Shown here: positions 52,017 through 64,000 of the stretch, in pieces
Numbering within the stretch: position 1 is the first letter of the stretch
Layout of the letters: each line of letters begins with the position of its first letter
Assembly: GCA_960531495.1 (NCBI GenBank)
Contig: OY482846.1
Span: 33,291,817-33,355,816, forward strand
Source of the DNA: Zeus faber
Lineage: Eukaryota; Chordata; Actinopteri; Zeiformes; Zeidae
Length of the DNA stretch: 64,000 bases
Direction of reading: 5' to 3'
Translations under genes and position numbers: made by a program
Notes under the pieces: generated by a model
Told to the model about the DNA's origin: nothing
Seen by the model: the letters and a program-made list of their open reading frames with translations, nothing else
The model's database searches: none

Positions 52017-52417
52017 AGGCCGGCTTCACACCGAGTCCGTAATCGCACCCGACAGTCGGAGAATCCCCCTGGTGGCCGTCGGATGAACTCCGTCTTGGTC
52101 TCGCATCACAAAACAGCGAGTAGTTTGCTCAGCTGGACATTGACCATGTTCCAGGACTGAGAGTTTAAAACTCCTTTATCTAGTGTTTGTAAAGTGCAAA
52201 AAACAAAGCCAAAAAATACACACAATTCACTGCTATAAAAATCGATTTTTTTTTTTTTGATAGTGAATATCACGACATCCATTGTTAACGCCTATAACGT
52301 CATTATTGTATACACATCACTTTTAGTTTGAAGCCCAGTTCCAATTAAAAAAAAAACAAACCTTGAACGCATCCCGGAGCCTCGTGGAAATTTGTCGGAT
52401 TAGGTGTGAAGCAGACT
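52017..52417. mobile_element. Small DNA transposon with GGCTTCACACC ends
   Basis: The left end AGGCCGGCTTCACACCGAGT and the reverse complement of the right end (AAGTCTGCTTCACACCTAAT) are similar over about 20 bp, then diverge. At 401 bp without coding capacity it fits a non-autonomous element. Target duplication not evident. Confidence 0.55.
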
Positions 52418-53534
52418 TAAAGGTCAGGAAGTCAGAAGGCTGCTGTAATTCATAAGAACAAAGCACACATCAGCACAAATAGAAGTATTATTTTTATTCT
52501 ATTTTTATGTCATACTTTTTAGCAAATGGGAGACCAAATTTTAGTAGTGATGTTAAGCTTATTACACGATCATGAGGCGACATAGAGGTGTTGGTAGAGA
52601 GATTATTATTTTTTATTATATATATATTTTTTGTGTTTATTTTAGGAAGAGCCAGTGGTACCAGTGGGTGGACTTCAGCCCATTGGGCCCATTCGTAAGC
52701 GAGTTGGGGCCAAGGGTGAATGTGTGCTTGTTTTCCTCGAAACTCTTTGTTCAAATGTCTCTCGTTATTTTTTTCAACACCAAGAGCCAAAAGCGTCGCT
52801 GCTTCATTCCCTCGGTGTGCCCATTTTCCCAGTACGAATAATTGGGGAAACCGACCAACTGAAAACTGGAGCCAAGCAAAACGAAGCTTGCTTGGCTTGG
52901 GAGGGGGGGATTTCACCTTCCCTAAATTTAAGCCTCCAAAAACCCCAGTGGAAAAAAGGGGAAAAAGGGACAGGAGACGTGTCCCAGGGACGGGCACTTG
53001 GTTGTGTTCAGCAAAAAAAACAACAGAAATGTTGCCGTAACACATGATGATGAATAATGCGGTTTTATATTGTATTATTACATATTCAAATGTCACAAAT
53101 ATAAAAAATATTGCTCATAAATAATAATAAAAGAAAGTTTCCATCAGGACCACGGACAGTGACGTAGAGGCCATTCCACTTCCGCGAGCAAAGGGTTGCG
53201 GTTACTTATGTGTTTTTATCTTTATGTATTTTTTTTTTCCATTCAAAGAGGCCTAGTTGAGGCTCTTGCACGAGTCATTTCATATCATTTAAACAAGCTG
53301 TAAATCCTCCCGGACACATTGGCAGAAATCCTAACGGGATCGGTCGTTAACGTTGGAGCAGGACCTGGCGGTTTCCAACGCCTGTTAACTGTCCGTACGC
53401 AATAAGCCAGCAAGCAATCATATTTGATTTGCTCGTTGTCCAAATTGACCATGACATATGAGTGGGGGGTAAAACCACTTGATTTTAGGATGCTATAGCA
53501 CAGTTCCTGACAACTGCCCCGTAATGGCTGCAAC
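52418..53534. other. Intergenic stretch, no gene seen
   Basis: Contains a 200-codon minus-strand open frame (52494-53096) with no recognisable domain; not called as a gene. Confidence 0.5.
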
Positions 53535-54052
53535 GCCGCTGTTCCGACAGCCCATCATTCCGAAACCCCAATTGTCCGAAAACTGTCCCATTTGGACTGA
53601 AAGCCCATTTTCCAAAACCCTCACCCTGACCCAGAAAAAGTAAATGAATAATAAGGGAAATATCCTGAACAAATAAATCCCATCCTTCGTCCTCAGATCA
53701 TTATTAAGTGTATTGGTTAGTTAACAAATGAGGTTAACTTTAATTTAAACAAAGAAAACATCAATTGACAATTATAATGAAATGAATCTACTCTGAGGCT
53801 AATTTATCTTTCGTCATCTCGTTCGCACTGACTCTTCCATCGTTTCGCAACCAAACAGAAGCTCGTGGCTAATCATGACGCAGAATGACTTTATCTTACC
53901 TGGGTGCGATGGAGGGGAGGTATAGGCTGTGAGAGTGTGTATCTTCAGAGCAATGGCTCTTTTTTTCTCGGAATAACCAGCTGTCGGCCAAATGGGCCAC
54001 GTCCAATGGGCCATTTTCTCGGACTATTGGGGTTTTTGGAATAATGGGCAAT
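53535..54052. mobile_element. Inverted-repeat element with CATTATTCCGAAACCCC-type arms
   Basis: The left arm has TTCCGACAGCCCATCATTCC, GAAACCCCAATTGTCCGAAA and CCCATTTGGAC. The reverse complement of the right arm has CATTATTCCAAAAACCCCAA, TAGTCCGAGAAAATGGCCCA and CATTTGGCCGACAGC. The arms share phrases, in partly different order, over about 80 bp. No coding capacity. Confidence 0.6.
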
Positions 54053-54797
54053 CCCCCAGTAATGAAGGGCAAAAAAAGCTTGACATGGAGACACGTTTGT
54101 GGTGAACTGATGTTGGTGTTAACTGTTCTGAGAAGGGTGATCATGTGGGTCCAAACAGACTCAGCCATTTTCAAAATCCGGGCCAATCGCTCACATTTGG
54201 TGCCGGCTCCCGATGCAGACGGGAAGGTCACGACCTATTACATCCCCGGGCGTTGGGCGCAGAAATTGGGAGGCTGCAAGGAGGGGAAATACACCTTTCC
54301 GGGATCTCAAAAGCTGAGTTATTTGTGTATTTGCGACGCAAAATAGAAACACTAAAGTTGTTGTGATTACAGATACATTCCGAGCTATTTTTATTTGAAC
54401 CATGCACGAGCCAACAAGAGGTGTATTTCTCGAATTACAAAGGAGCTACTGTGAGCCAGTTATCCCCCTCTGCAGCCATGCATTGAGCTGACACAGCATG
54501 AAGCCCAAACTACCGTTATCAGACCATCTCGTCTGGAAATGGGAAAGAGAGACGAACGGGAACCACCCCCTTCCCACCCCAAAATCAGGAGCATCCCTTT
54601 TAAAGTCCACAACCACGGTGGCTGGGACGCGGAACGGAACCCTGAGAACTGCATTTCCATTTGAAGGAGTCAAGACCTTGATGTCAAGACGTCTCTCTCT
54701 ATCGCCGCAGGCAAAACGCAATCACTCACTTCATTAAACACAAAATGGGCAGATCAGCCCTGATTAGAAGTACACACACACCCATGCACGCACGCAC

Positions 54798-54822
54798 CAA
54801 CACACACACACACACACACACA
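54798..54822 (+). repeat. Short (CA)n microsatellite
   Basis: CA run next to the SINE tail. Confidence 0.85.
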
Positions 54823-54837
54823 TCCAGGTCACATTTA

Positions 54838-55043
54838 CATTACATTTTTTCATTTAGCAGACGCTTTTATCCAAAGCGACTTACAATTGTTCAAACACCG
54901 ACAGACGCAGCCATCAGGAGCAATTAGGGGTTAAGTGTCTTGCTCAAGGACACTACAGCATGCTAGCAGGAGGAGCCTGGGATCGAACCAGCGACCTTTA
55001 GATCACTAGACCACCAGCTCTACCGCCTGAGCTACCACCCCCA
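54838..55043 (-). mobile_element. tRNA-derived SINE, copy 3 (full length)
   Basis: Minus-strand copy of the 9315-9514 SINE. Seen on + are CATTTAGCAGACGCTTTTAT (tail), GGGGTTAAGTGTCTTGCTCA and GCAGGAGGAGCCTGGGATCG. These are followed by box B (GGGATCGAACC reversed) and box A (CTCTACCGCCTGAGCTA reversed). The two full copies look very alike, suggesting recent activity. Confidence 0.92.
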
Positions 55044-55344
55044 AGGTCAGTTTGCGTAGTGCTTCACTCCCATGCCAGCAGTACAGGAGAAGAGAGCCTG
55101 ATGATGATGGGGGCCGCTATGCAAACACCACCGCCACCCCCGGACACAAAAAACACGTCGATTAAAAAAAAAAAAATCAGGGAAAGATATTGGAGTGAGG
55201 AGGAGAAGTGGTCTGAGGAAGGAGAGGAGGAGTGTTAACAGGCAAAAAAAAATAACCCTGGTTTTCAGAAGTGCGAGAGGCAGCTCCTCGCGAATCACGG
55301 AGGTGGCGGTGACAAGATGAATGTGACACCGCTTCCTGTTTGCG

Positions 55345-55543
<199 letters not shown>

Positions 55544-56904
55544 GAGAGAGATTGCGTACAGTACCTGCTGTTTTCCCACCATTACCATCCATCCATCTGC
55601 ACAAAAAAAAAACCACCACAGAGACAGTCAATAAGGCTCATTAAATCAAAAGTCGCCTGAATTACCCGCTGGGGCTCAGACTCTGAATGGAGGAAGCCGG
55701 GGAGAAAAAAACAAAACAAAACAAATTAATTATCTTATTGGTCTTTACCGAAAATCCCTGGAGCATCTCTGAAATCTGATTTCGCTTGAAGATGCTGAAG
55801 ATACGTCCTGTCGGAGTCATGTTTGTCTGTGCCGGAGTCGGAATCATTTAATAGCTCTGTCAAGACCCCACAGTGAGCTGGGCGCTCTGGAAAACGTGAG
55901 ATAATCATCCCGGTTTTGACATTCGATTTTGATAGGTTTGCTGCTTTTCAACCCAGGCCTCAAATGTTTTTAACCATATTTCAGCTCTGTCGCAACTGTT
56001 CATAGCGCTGAACGCTTCAATATTAAAACACTTACCGCCCAGAAAAAAACAAAACACCCCCACGTTAAATCTCCTTTTTGGAAATGGGAAACTCACACCT
56101 GACTTTGCGTGTTTTCTTTTATTTTCACATGTTTTCGATTACAGAAGTGCAAAATGAAACGGAAGACCTAACAGCCTGAGCAAAAGCATTCTTTGGGGGA
56201 AGAAAACAACGTAAAACACATATACATGTGATAAAAAAAACCCCATTATATACATTCAGACATGCACGGTTCCAGTCCGTCCCCCAAAACACAGAATAAG
56301 ATTTTGCAAAAAAAACCCAAAAACACTTGTATTCAGATTTTATGTGTCGAGAAAAAAAAAATCAGGAAAAATCCCGATTGCTAATTGCTGCAGTAAGTCT
56401 TCTCGGGTACTTTCTGGACACCGGACCACTGCCACACAAGCCAAGCCGTATAGATACAGTATATATACAAATATAAACACAATTGTCCCACGGTGTCTCA
56501 ATCCTCTGAGGCTTAAACAGAATAAAACCACGATGCCGCGGGAGACAACCGCTACAATCAGTTTGGGAATAAGCCAAAGCAGTTCTTTTTTTTTTTTTAC
56601 TAAGCTTCGTGTCGTGAACATCAATGTGGCTTGACCCTTGCCCCCCTCCCCCCTCCGTGGGGTCCGGCTGGAGATCACCGGACAACTCCGTCGACAGCTC
56701 CTTGCTGCTTGATTTGCCTCTTCAAAAGGTGGGAGCTGGAGTTTAAATAACGGAGGAAACGTGCATAAACCAGCCGGCTTGACAACGTAACTGCTGAGGT
56801 CGTCGGGATCACCGGGTCACCGTTTCTCATGTGAAACCGGCTGAACACAAAAATCCATTGTGAGTCGTCAAAATGGATTTTTCCACCGCTGCGGCGTCAA
56901 ACGA
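55544..56904. other. Intergenic stretch, no gene seen
   Basis: The motif AGGTTTGCTGCTTTTCAACC (55935) resembles text at 50709, part of a dispersed repeat. No exon supported. Confidence 0.45.
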
Positions 56905-57335
56905 CCGGCGCTTTACACCCCTCCGACCGACGAATGGCGTCGCGCGCGGCCGCTCGGGCCGTTAAAAAAAAAACGGGCTTCACGAAGCTCCCGGGAACGG
57001 TCCTTGTGTCGACGTCGCTTCCAGAGGCAGGTTGGAACTCGGCGGTGAGTGTCGCAACCGAGGACGGATCTTGGCGTCGGCGCTCGGCGGCCCCCGTTCC
57101 GTGAGCTTGTGTGGTCAACTCGCGCTTGACCGGGACAGGTCAAGCAGGGCGGAAGTGATTTTTTTTTTTGAAAGGTGCCGTCCTCGGACACCGAGCTCTT
57201 TAGTTCGACCCATTCCACTCTATACATGGCTGTACGTTGGATTATATGCACTTGGTAGTCATGGGTGTGCATGAAATAGCCAAAGCCATTCATTTGAAGG
57301 CGTGTCCGCATACTTTTGGCGACGGAGGGTATATG
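56905..57335 (-). pseudogene. Tc1/mariner-like fragment, copy 2 (5' end)
   Basis: Related to 45690-46145 (GTCGCTTCCAGAGGCAGGTT, GAACTCGGCGGTGAGTGTCG, GAGCTCTTTAGTTCGACCCA). It runs on to the element terminus CATTTGAAGGCGTGTCCGCA followed by TACTTTTGGCG, typical of fish mariner ends. Only the N-terminal coding part remains, with frames broken. A related copy is the 45.7-kb fragment. Confidence 0.72.
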
Positions 57336-57994
57336 AGAGTAATAAATCACATTCAAATAATACGGTGACCCAGTTGTGTGAAGGTCTTCCTGACGTTATC
57401 TTACAGCCGCCCGGGCACAAATATTTCTAGCCAGAGACAAAGCCTTTAGCAGCAGTGTCACGCTTTCATTAGGTGTGAATAGCGAAGCGGGGACTAAATC
57501 TCCAGATCTCGGCTGTCTCCGCCTTCAAACTGGCATTGTCAAAAAATAAATAAAAAAAAGAATAAAAGAATCCTCCTCCCTGAGTGATGCGCCCTTCACA
57601 GTCCGGTTTTGCTCGGGGGGCGCGGGAGAGGGAGGAAGAACAGGATGCTCTCGTGGTTTTGTAAAGATTTTTGTTTTTTATGTGTTACTGCCAGGAAATG
57701 GATACTTCCTTTATAGGCACCGTGGAAGAAAGATATCATTAACCTCCTGAGACCCCACTTCCTCGTATGAGAACATTGATTTTGGCTTTACTTCACATCA
57801 TCGCTATGAATAGCAAAATGAATGGCAAATGAATAGCAAACTGCTCTATGCTGCCCACTAGTGGTCACGAGAGCATCAGCAGCGGTCAATTCCGAAAACA
57901 AGATGGTGAGCCGTGGCTAAATCCTTTATTGGAAGAAGAACTACGGCGGCGTGTCAGCGATTACAAAAATGTATAATAACATGATGTTACTCAA

Positions 57995-58420
57995 TATTAA
58001 GATTAACTTTATTGTCCCACAAGTGGAAAATTTGGCTTGGGCTTCGCTGCAGCTGTAAAAGACAAACATTCCACACACAAAAAAACATACAAAGATGTAC
58101 GTAAAAAAACAACAACAAAAACATACAGCATGGTTGATGAAAAGCACCGAGAGACAAACAGAAAAACAAGCACATCAATAAAAGCAAAGATCTGCACAGA
58201 TCAAGTGATAAAAACAAGGATCCCCCAGTGTCGGTCCTGCCTCGTCCTTTACTTATCTGCCGCTATTTCAAAGTTTTATTGACAAAGGGATGAATTCATT
58301 TTTGAATGGATTTAATCTGCAACAAGGGTCTGTGAACCTCCTCCCCGGGCACAGTGTCATACTCAGCCTGTAGAACATGGGATGGCTCAGAAAACATTCT
58401 ATTACCTTGCCTGAGAGTAG
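57995..58420 (-). mobile_element. LINE 3' end (L2/Rex1-like), minus orientation
   Basis: The minus strand ends CAAATTTTCCACTTGTGGGA followed by CAATAAAGTTAATC, the usual 3' terminus of these LINEs. The upstream part adjoins the 15-bp minisatellite. Confidence 0.55.
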
Positions 58421-58448
58421 CCTGCTCCTAAGACTGCAAGGATGGGTC

Positions 58449-60162
58449 CTGTCTTACTATAGTCTGTCTAACTCTAGTCTGTCTTACTGTAGTCTGTCTA
58501 ACTATAGTCTGTCTAACTCTAGTCTGTCTAACTCTAGTCTGTCTAACTCTAGTCTGTCTAACTCTAGTCTGTCTAACTATAGTCTGTCTAACTCTAGTCT
58601 GTCTAACTCTAGTCTGTCTAACTATAGACTGTCTAACTATAGTCTGTCTAACTCTAGTCTGTCTAACTCTAGTCTGTCTAACTCTAGTCTGTCTAACTAT
58701 AGACTGTCTAACTATAGTCTGTCTAACTATAGACTGTCTAACTCTAGTCTGTCTAACTCTAGTCTGTCTAACTATAGTCTGTCTAACTATAGACTGTCTA
58801 ACTATAGACTGTCTAACTATAGTCTGTCTAACTATAGACTGTCTAACTATAGTCTGTCTAACTATAGACTGTCTAACTATAGACTGTCTAACTATAGTCT
58901 GTCTAACTATAGTCTGTCTAACTATAGTCTGTCTAACTATAGTCTAACTCTAGTCTGTCTAACTCTAGTCTGTCTAACTATAGACTGTCTAACTATAGAC
59001 TGTCTAACTATAGACTGTCTAACTATAGTCTGTCTAACTATAGACTGTCTAACTATAGACTGTGTAAATATAGTCTGTCTAACTCTAGTCTGTCTAACTA
59101 TAGTCTGTCTAACTATAGTCTGTCTAACTACAGTCTGTCTAACTCTAGTCTGTCTAACTCTAGTCTGTCTAACTATAGTCTGTCTAACTATAGTCTGTCT
59201 AACTCTAGTCTGTCTTACTGTAGTCTGTCTAACTACAGTCTGTCTAACTATAGTCTGTCTAACTCTAGTCTGTCTTACTGTAGTCTGTCTAACTGTAGTC
59301 TGTCTAACTCTAGTCTGTCTTACTGTAGTCTGTCTAACTACAGTCTGTCTAACTCTAGTCTGTCTAACTCTAGTCTGTCTAACTATAGTCTGTCTAACTA
59401 TAGTCTGTCTAACTATAGACTGTCTAACTCTAGTCTGTCTAACTCTAGTCTGTCTAACTCTAGTCTGTCTAACTATAGACTGTCTAACTATCGTCTGTCT
59501 AACTATAGACTGTCTAACTATAGACTGTCTAACTATAGACTGTCTAAATATAGTCTGTCTAACTATAGTCTGTCTAACTATAGTCTGTCTAACTAAAGTC
59601 TGTCTAACTATAGTCTGTCTAACTATAGTCTGTCTAACTATAGTCTGTCTAACTATTGACTGTCTAACTATAGTCTGTCTAACTATAGTCTGTCTAACTA
59701 TAGTCTGTCTAACTATAGTCTGTCTAACTATAGACTGTCTAACTATAGTCTGTCTAACTATAGACTGTCTAACTATAGTCTGTCTAACTCTAGTCTGTCT
59801 AACTATAGTCTGTCTAACTCTAGTCTGTCTAACTATAGAGTGTCTAACTATATACTGTCTAACTATAGTCTGTCTAATTATAGTCTGTCTTACTATAGTC
59901 TCTCTTACTATAGTCTGTCTACCTCTAGTCTGTCTAACTATAGTCTGTCTTGCTATAGTCTGTCTTCACTATAGTCTCTGTCATACTATAGTCTGTCTAA
60001 CTTTAGGCCTTCTAACTATAGTCTGTCTAACTCTAGTCTGTCCAACTATAGCCTGTCTTACTATAGACTGTCCAACTATAGTCTGTCTACCTATAGTCTG
60101 CCTTACTATACTCTGTCTAACTCTAGTCTGTCTAACTATAGTCTGTCTTACTGTAGTCTATA
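58449..60162 (+). repeat. 15-bp minisatellite, ~114 units
   Basis: The unit is TAGTCTGTCTAACTM, with three main variants (ACTCTAGTCTGTCTA, ACTATAGTCTGTCTA, ACTATAGACTGTCTA) in mixed order. A 4-bp deletion near 58945 shifts the phase, and the last 300 bp are more degenerate. Because 15 is divisible by three, a 617-codon open frame (58377-60230) spans it, reading SLSNY then VCLTI repeats. It has no similarity to a known protein and is considered incidental. Confidence 0.97.
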
Positions 60163-60602
60163 GTCTTCTGATGAAAATCTGCTACAGAGACCGTCCACAT
60201 AGGTGTTCCAGGTTAATGAGTTGCCAATAAAAACACCAAAGTGTTTGTATGAGGCGACCTGTGAGATTGTTTCATCGTGCACGACCACAGGCCATCAGGT
60301 GAGAATCCTTGCATTAATAGGAGTAATCAATATGTTCCTTCTCTTGTTCAGTCGCTCGGTTGTACCCGTTTAGGTGATGGCGGGCTGTGCTACATCAAGT
60401 ACAAAGTGTGATTTCCATCTGAGCAACCTTGTCTGGCCCCAATATGAACATATTGTTATGCAGCATTTCATGAACATTTATTTTCTCATATTGATGATAT
60501 AAAATGTATCATCAAATATTTATCACAAAATAACGTGATATTTTCTCATTATAATATGCTAAGGTACATTTTTTACAGTAACAAACTGCATGAAGTTTTG
60601 AT

Positions 60603-61377
60603 CAGTGTTGGGCAGTAACGTGTTACTGTAATAATAATACTTTTCCCAGTACTGAGTAGTGTAATGAATTACTAATAAAATTACAGTAATAATATTACAG
60701 TTACCCCAAAAATATAGCTTGTTACATTGTCACCTTTTTTGATTCATTTTCATAATCGTCGCACCGCACTTGGAGTGTGGAAAAATCTGATTTTGTTATC
60801 ATTTGGTCTCATCGGGCATATCTTCTGTCCGTCATGACAAATACATCCCATGATTTGATCACACTCACGTGATAGGACAGCTGCACGTACGGTCCCTCCC
60901 CTGAGCTAAGTCACAAATCAGCGGCAGAACTGCTTGACGGCAAGATTTGACATTATCTGCACGTAAGAGCGAAACATGGCAACAAACATTGAAGAATGTG
61001 GCACTTCTGGAAATGACTCATGAGATGGAACATGGGTTATTAAAGCATTCGTCCGTCTGCTAACGCGCCGACAACATAAGGTCCGATCACGTTTGACTAC
61101 GTGTAGACGACACAGGCAGCGTCAGTCGTTGAAGCCTCAGCTCTGCTTAGCAGTGATTACCCTGACATTCACACGGAGGTGCACACGCCATGTCTGAATT
61201 TTGAGGAGAAAGGACATAATAACCAACTGTATGTGGTGTAACTGAAATGTAATATAACGAGTAGTGTAATGAATTACTGTTATCAGGGAGTAATAAGTAA
61301 AGTAATAACATTACTTTTGAAAAGAGTAACAAGCAATGAGTAATAAATCCATTTTTTTATTAACAAGCCCAACACTG
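60603..61377. mobile_element. hAT-type MITE with 8-bp target duplication
   Basis: The ends CAGTGTTGGGC (left) and GCCCAACACTG (right) are perfect inverted repeats. Flanks are GTTTTGAT (60595-60602) and GTTATGAT (61378-61385), seven of eight matching, as expected for hAT insertion. The interior carries TAATGAATTAC-type subterminal repeats near both ends and no transposase. Confidence 0.88.
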
Positions 61378-61719
61378 GTTATGATATTGAAATGAGTTTG
61401 TTTATAATTAGCAGGATTTGTTCTTTGGTCTGGCGTACTTTTAAAGATAATTATGAGCGCACTACGACGACGACGGGATGAAGTGATTGCAGAGATTGTC
61501 GAAATGACGCCCGGGGACAACAATTACACGTTTTACGGAAATATTGAACACGTACACTATTTGCCTGCGTCATTGCGTTGGGAGCTGTCCGGGAAGCTTG
61601 CAGATGCTGTGTGGAGCGTTCGTGTTCTTGCAAAGTAAAAACACAGATAAAGGAAATGAATCAATACATCTCAACAAATAAATAAATACATCTTAATAAA
61701 TAATGAATAAATAAATATG

Positions 61720-61721
<2 letters not shown>

Positions 61722-61760
<39 letters not shown>

Positions 61761-61793
61761 CGAAAACATAAATAAATAGATAAATAAATAAAT

Positions 61794-61852
<59 letters not shown>

Positions 61853-61875
61853 TATATATATATATATATATATAA
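61722..61875 (+). repeat. (CA)n and (TA)n microsatellites
   Basis: (CA)n at 61726-61756 and 61797-61849, AAATA-rich text between, and (TA)n at 61853-61874. Confidence 0.95.
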
Positions 61876-62577
61876 TTCATCCTATGTGATTCCATTGCAG
61901 GTTGGGAAATGGATGGTGTTTCTCTGATCACTCTATCAGGTAAACCACAACAAACAACAACCAGATTAACGTGGTGCAGATGGAAGAAACTAATGAAAGC
62001 GTCGCGGCGTGCAGCGGTGGAAGTGACAGAGGAACCCTCGGCACGCAGATAATTAGCGCGGGGTGAATGGATGGCGACGATGAGCCTCTCACGTGCGGCG
62101 ACGCCATCAACCGCGGAAAAAGGACAAATTAGGGAGGGAGCGAGGGTGAAAAGTTGCGAGGGGGTTTCTTTCTCCTCCGGAGAGGTCGTATAATCAACTC
62201 GATCGATGTGCGACGGGGGGAATGGAAGGTTTCACGGCAAGGTGGCGAGAGAGAGAGAGAGAGAGAGGGGAAAAGAAAACCGGGGGGGGAATCTTTTCCA
62301 TAAACGAGCCGTTCCACAGAGAGATTCTCCTTCTGAGAGAGAGAGAGAGAGAGAGAGCGTTCTCACTCCAGAAGAGACAAACTTCAGAAGAGAACGGAGC
62401 CTCTTCTGTCTTCTCCTGACCGACTCGGTGATTACAAACCCTTTGCCGCAGAAGCAGCAAAAAATAAAATCACATTACTCAAATCTAGAAACATGGTTTG
62501 AATAACAGAAATATTACAAAGCAGCACCGTCTGCCGGTGCCATAGCCCCGTCAGGGTTTGGATTGGAGTACATAGCC
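61876..62577. other. Intergenic stretch with (GA)n tracts
   Basis: Short (GA)n runs at 62247-62269 and 62335-62357. No gene recognised. Confidence 0.5.
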
Positions 62578-64000
62578 AGTAGGCTTGGGCGATAGGACAA
62601 ACATATCGTCAACCGGCGACTGAATCCATCAGCGGTTGTTTTTTTGAGCCGATTTTCTGTCCGATTATTTTGCCTGTAAAGCGCAATTCGAAGCAATGCG
62701 CGAATAGGAACTGTGATTCTGCGTCGCTGCCTTAACCGCGCCTGGTGCTTTCCTCCCCGTCTGGAGAAATCCACAAAAAGAAGAAATGAATCACTCTTCA
62801 ATCAATCTTTGGTTCGTCCAGGCGCCGCAGCCGTTGCCTCCTCCTCCGGGGAGCAGAGAGGCAGACCGAGATGGGTTTTCGCCGAGATAATTACATGATT
62901 TTTTAGCCTTTTATATTTTTATTTTGCAATCCTTTTCAGGGTTTCCCCCAGAGAAGTTGTTAGCACCGGTGGACAGTAAAATAAAATACATGTAAAATAA
63001 TAACACAATGTTTTTATTTGCTTCATTCAGAGGAATGGGACATGCAATCGCTCCCACTCCAATGTCTCCATTACGTTACACAGGATCACAATCGCTCCCT
63101 CAGAGGATGCACAAAGCACCCAAAACGTACTTGCGTTTTTTATCAACAATCTCATTATTTTCGAGGGCTTTAATGCTTCATTGGAATGACAGATGAATAG
63201 ATCTGGAGCTATTTTTTTATTATTCTTGATTTTGTAGAAAAAAAAATAATTAGATTGGGGCTATTTTAGAGATTTTTTATTTGTCCTTAATTACTTTTCA
63301 TATACTTTTCACATGTTAATAAATAACTGACAGTTTGTATGAATGACGTTATCGGTAGCTGATGGCTTAGACGCATCTTCGCTTTTGAAAACAATCAAAC
63401 AGACACATAATAAATGCCATATTGACCACAATGCGTGCCTTGCTCAATGCTATGATGGTGCAGCCACAATGTGAGGCTGTCAACGGCTTGGCAGAGAAGT
63501 TCAAAAAAAGATCCCAGGTCCCACAGGCACTGTACATTCATTGCCATGCACATCCTCTAAATCTTGTTTTGGTGGACTGTGCTAGCATACAACCATAGAA
63601 TTCTTTGAATCGGTGCAGGTGCTGTAGGATTTTTTTTTCGAGCTCTGTACCTCATGATCTTTTCCTAAAAAAAAAAAGGAAATCAAGCCTACACAAGCTC
63701 CCACTGGACTAAAGAAACTTTCAGAAACAAGTTAGACTTCAATTCAAAAAATGCTCTCTGCAATCCGTGCAATTAGACTAGACATAGTTGGCCAGTCAAT
63801 CCCTCGGCAGAAGATCGAAGCTAGCGGAGTTTATGTTCCCATAGACAGCCATTTCACTCTGCAGGTTACTTTATTCGAGGAACTGTTTCGTGTCACAAAA
63901 TCGTTGTCTGATCACTTGCAGTCACTTGCACTAGCTGAGCTTGCATCTGCAAGAGATCCTGTGCAGTCAGTCATAATGACACTCGGGAGTCATGGAATGA
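62578..64000 (+). mobile_element. hAT element, 5' part, continuing beyond window
   Basis: CAGTAGGCTTGGGCGATAGG resembles the CAGTAGGGNTGGGCGAT left ends of fish hAT elements, and hAT transposase remnants follow downstream on the same strand. The right end is outside the window. The left boundary is tentative. Confidence 0.5.
63424..64000 (+). pseudogene. hAT transposase (ZMYM1-like) pseudogene, partial
   Basis: In changing frames it reads CLAQCYDGAATM, then ALYIHCHAHPLNLVLVDC, FFESVQVL and VPHDLF, then PTGLKKLSET, and a long open stretch including RQKIEASGVYVPIDSHFTLQ. This order (YDGA..M, PQALYIHC.AH.LNLVLVD, FF..LQ, L..T.W) is the catalytic core of hAT transposases related to ZMYM1/DUF4371 proteins. 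The family Trp after ET is replaced by a stop (about 63732), and there are at least two further stops and frameshifts. It runs off the window. Confidence 0.8.

Noticed and set aside
52494-53096. 200-codon minus-strand open frame
   Set aside because: No recognisable motif and poor start context in AT-rich repeat-like sequence.
58449-60162. CRISPR-like array
   Set aside because: Units are 15 bp with no spacers, in eukaryotic DNA.
58377-60230. 617-codon open frame with pentapeptide repeats
   Set aside because: A by-product of the 15-bp minisatellite; no start context, domain or conserved sequence outside the repeat.

Overview
This window is vertebrate nuclear DNA, almost certainly from a ray-finned (teleost) fish. 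I infer this from spliced vertebrate coding exons, from the repeat spectrum (tRNA-derived SINEs with a CTCCTCCTG-type body, L2/Maui-like LINEs, Tc1/mariner copies, hAT elements starting CAGTGTTGGGC) and from very dense dinucleotide to tetranucleotide microsatellites. Nothing looks bacterial: there are no operons, ribosome binding sites or CRISPR arrays.

Only one ordinary protein-coding gene is visible: the 3' part of NALF1 (FAM155A), the auxiliary subunit of the NALCN sodium-leak channel, on the + strand. Bases 1-26447 are taken as the 3' part of its large first intron. Exon 2 is at 26448-26619, intron 2 at 26620-28311, and the terminal coding exon at 28312-28610. A long repeat-rich 3' UTR follows, with a candidate poly(A) signal at 32139-32144. 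Exon 1 (signal region and first half of the cysteine-rich domain) must lie upstream of the window.

From about 32.2 kb to the end the sequence is intergenic and made mostly of mobile-element debris. Main items: a decayed transposase-like gene on the - strand (37.85-39.67 kb) belonging to a multicopy animal family I recognise but cannot name, flanked by repeated ~20-bp motifs; a 1.28-kb mariner element with terminal inverted repeats (TIRs) and a TA target duplication (49218-50496); other Tc1/mariner fragments at 45.7, 47.7 and 56.9 kb; a 1.7-kb minisatellite with a 15-bp unit (58.45-60.16 kb); a hAT-type miniature element with an 8-bp target duplication (60603-61377); and the start of a hAT element with a broken transposase running off the right edge (62.6-64.0 kb).

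Intron 1 holds two copies of a TTAA-flanked element, a solo LTR with a 5-bp target duplication, three LINE fragments, SINE copies, and fold-back elements including a 33-bp-stem hairpin at 6709-6784. A (CT)n-rich pyrimidine tract of about 620 nt abuts the exon 2 acceptor. All family assignments come from reading motifs by eye; no database search was possible.
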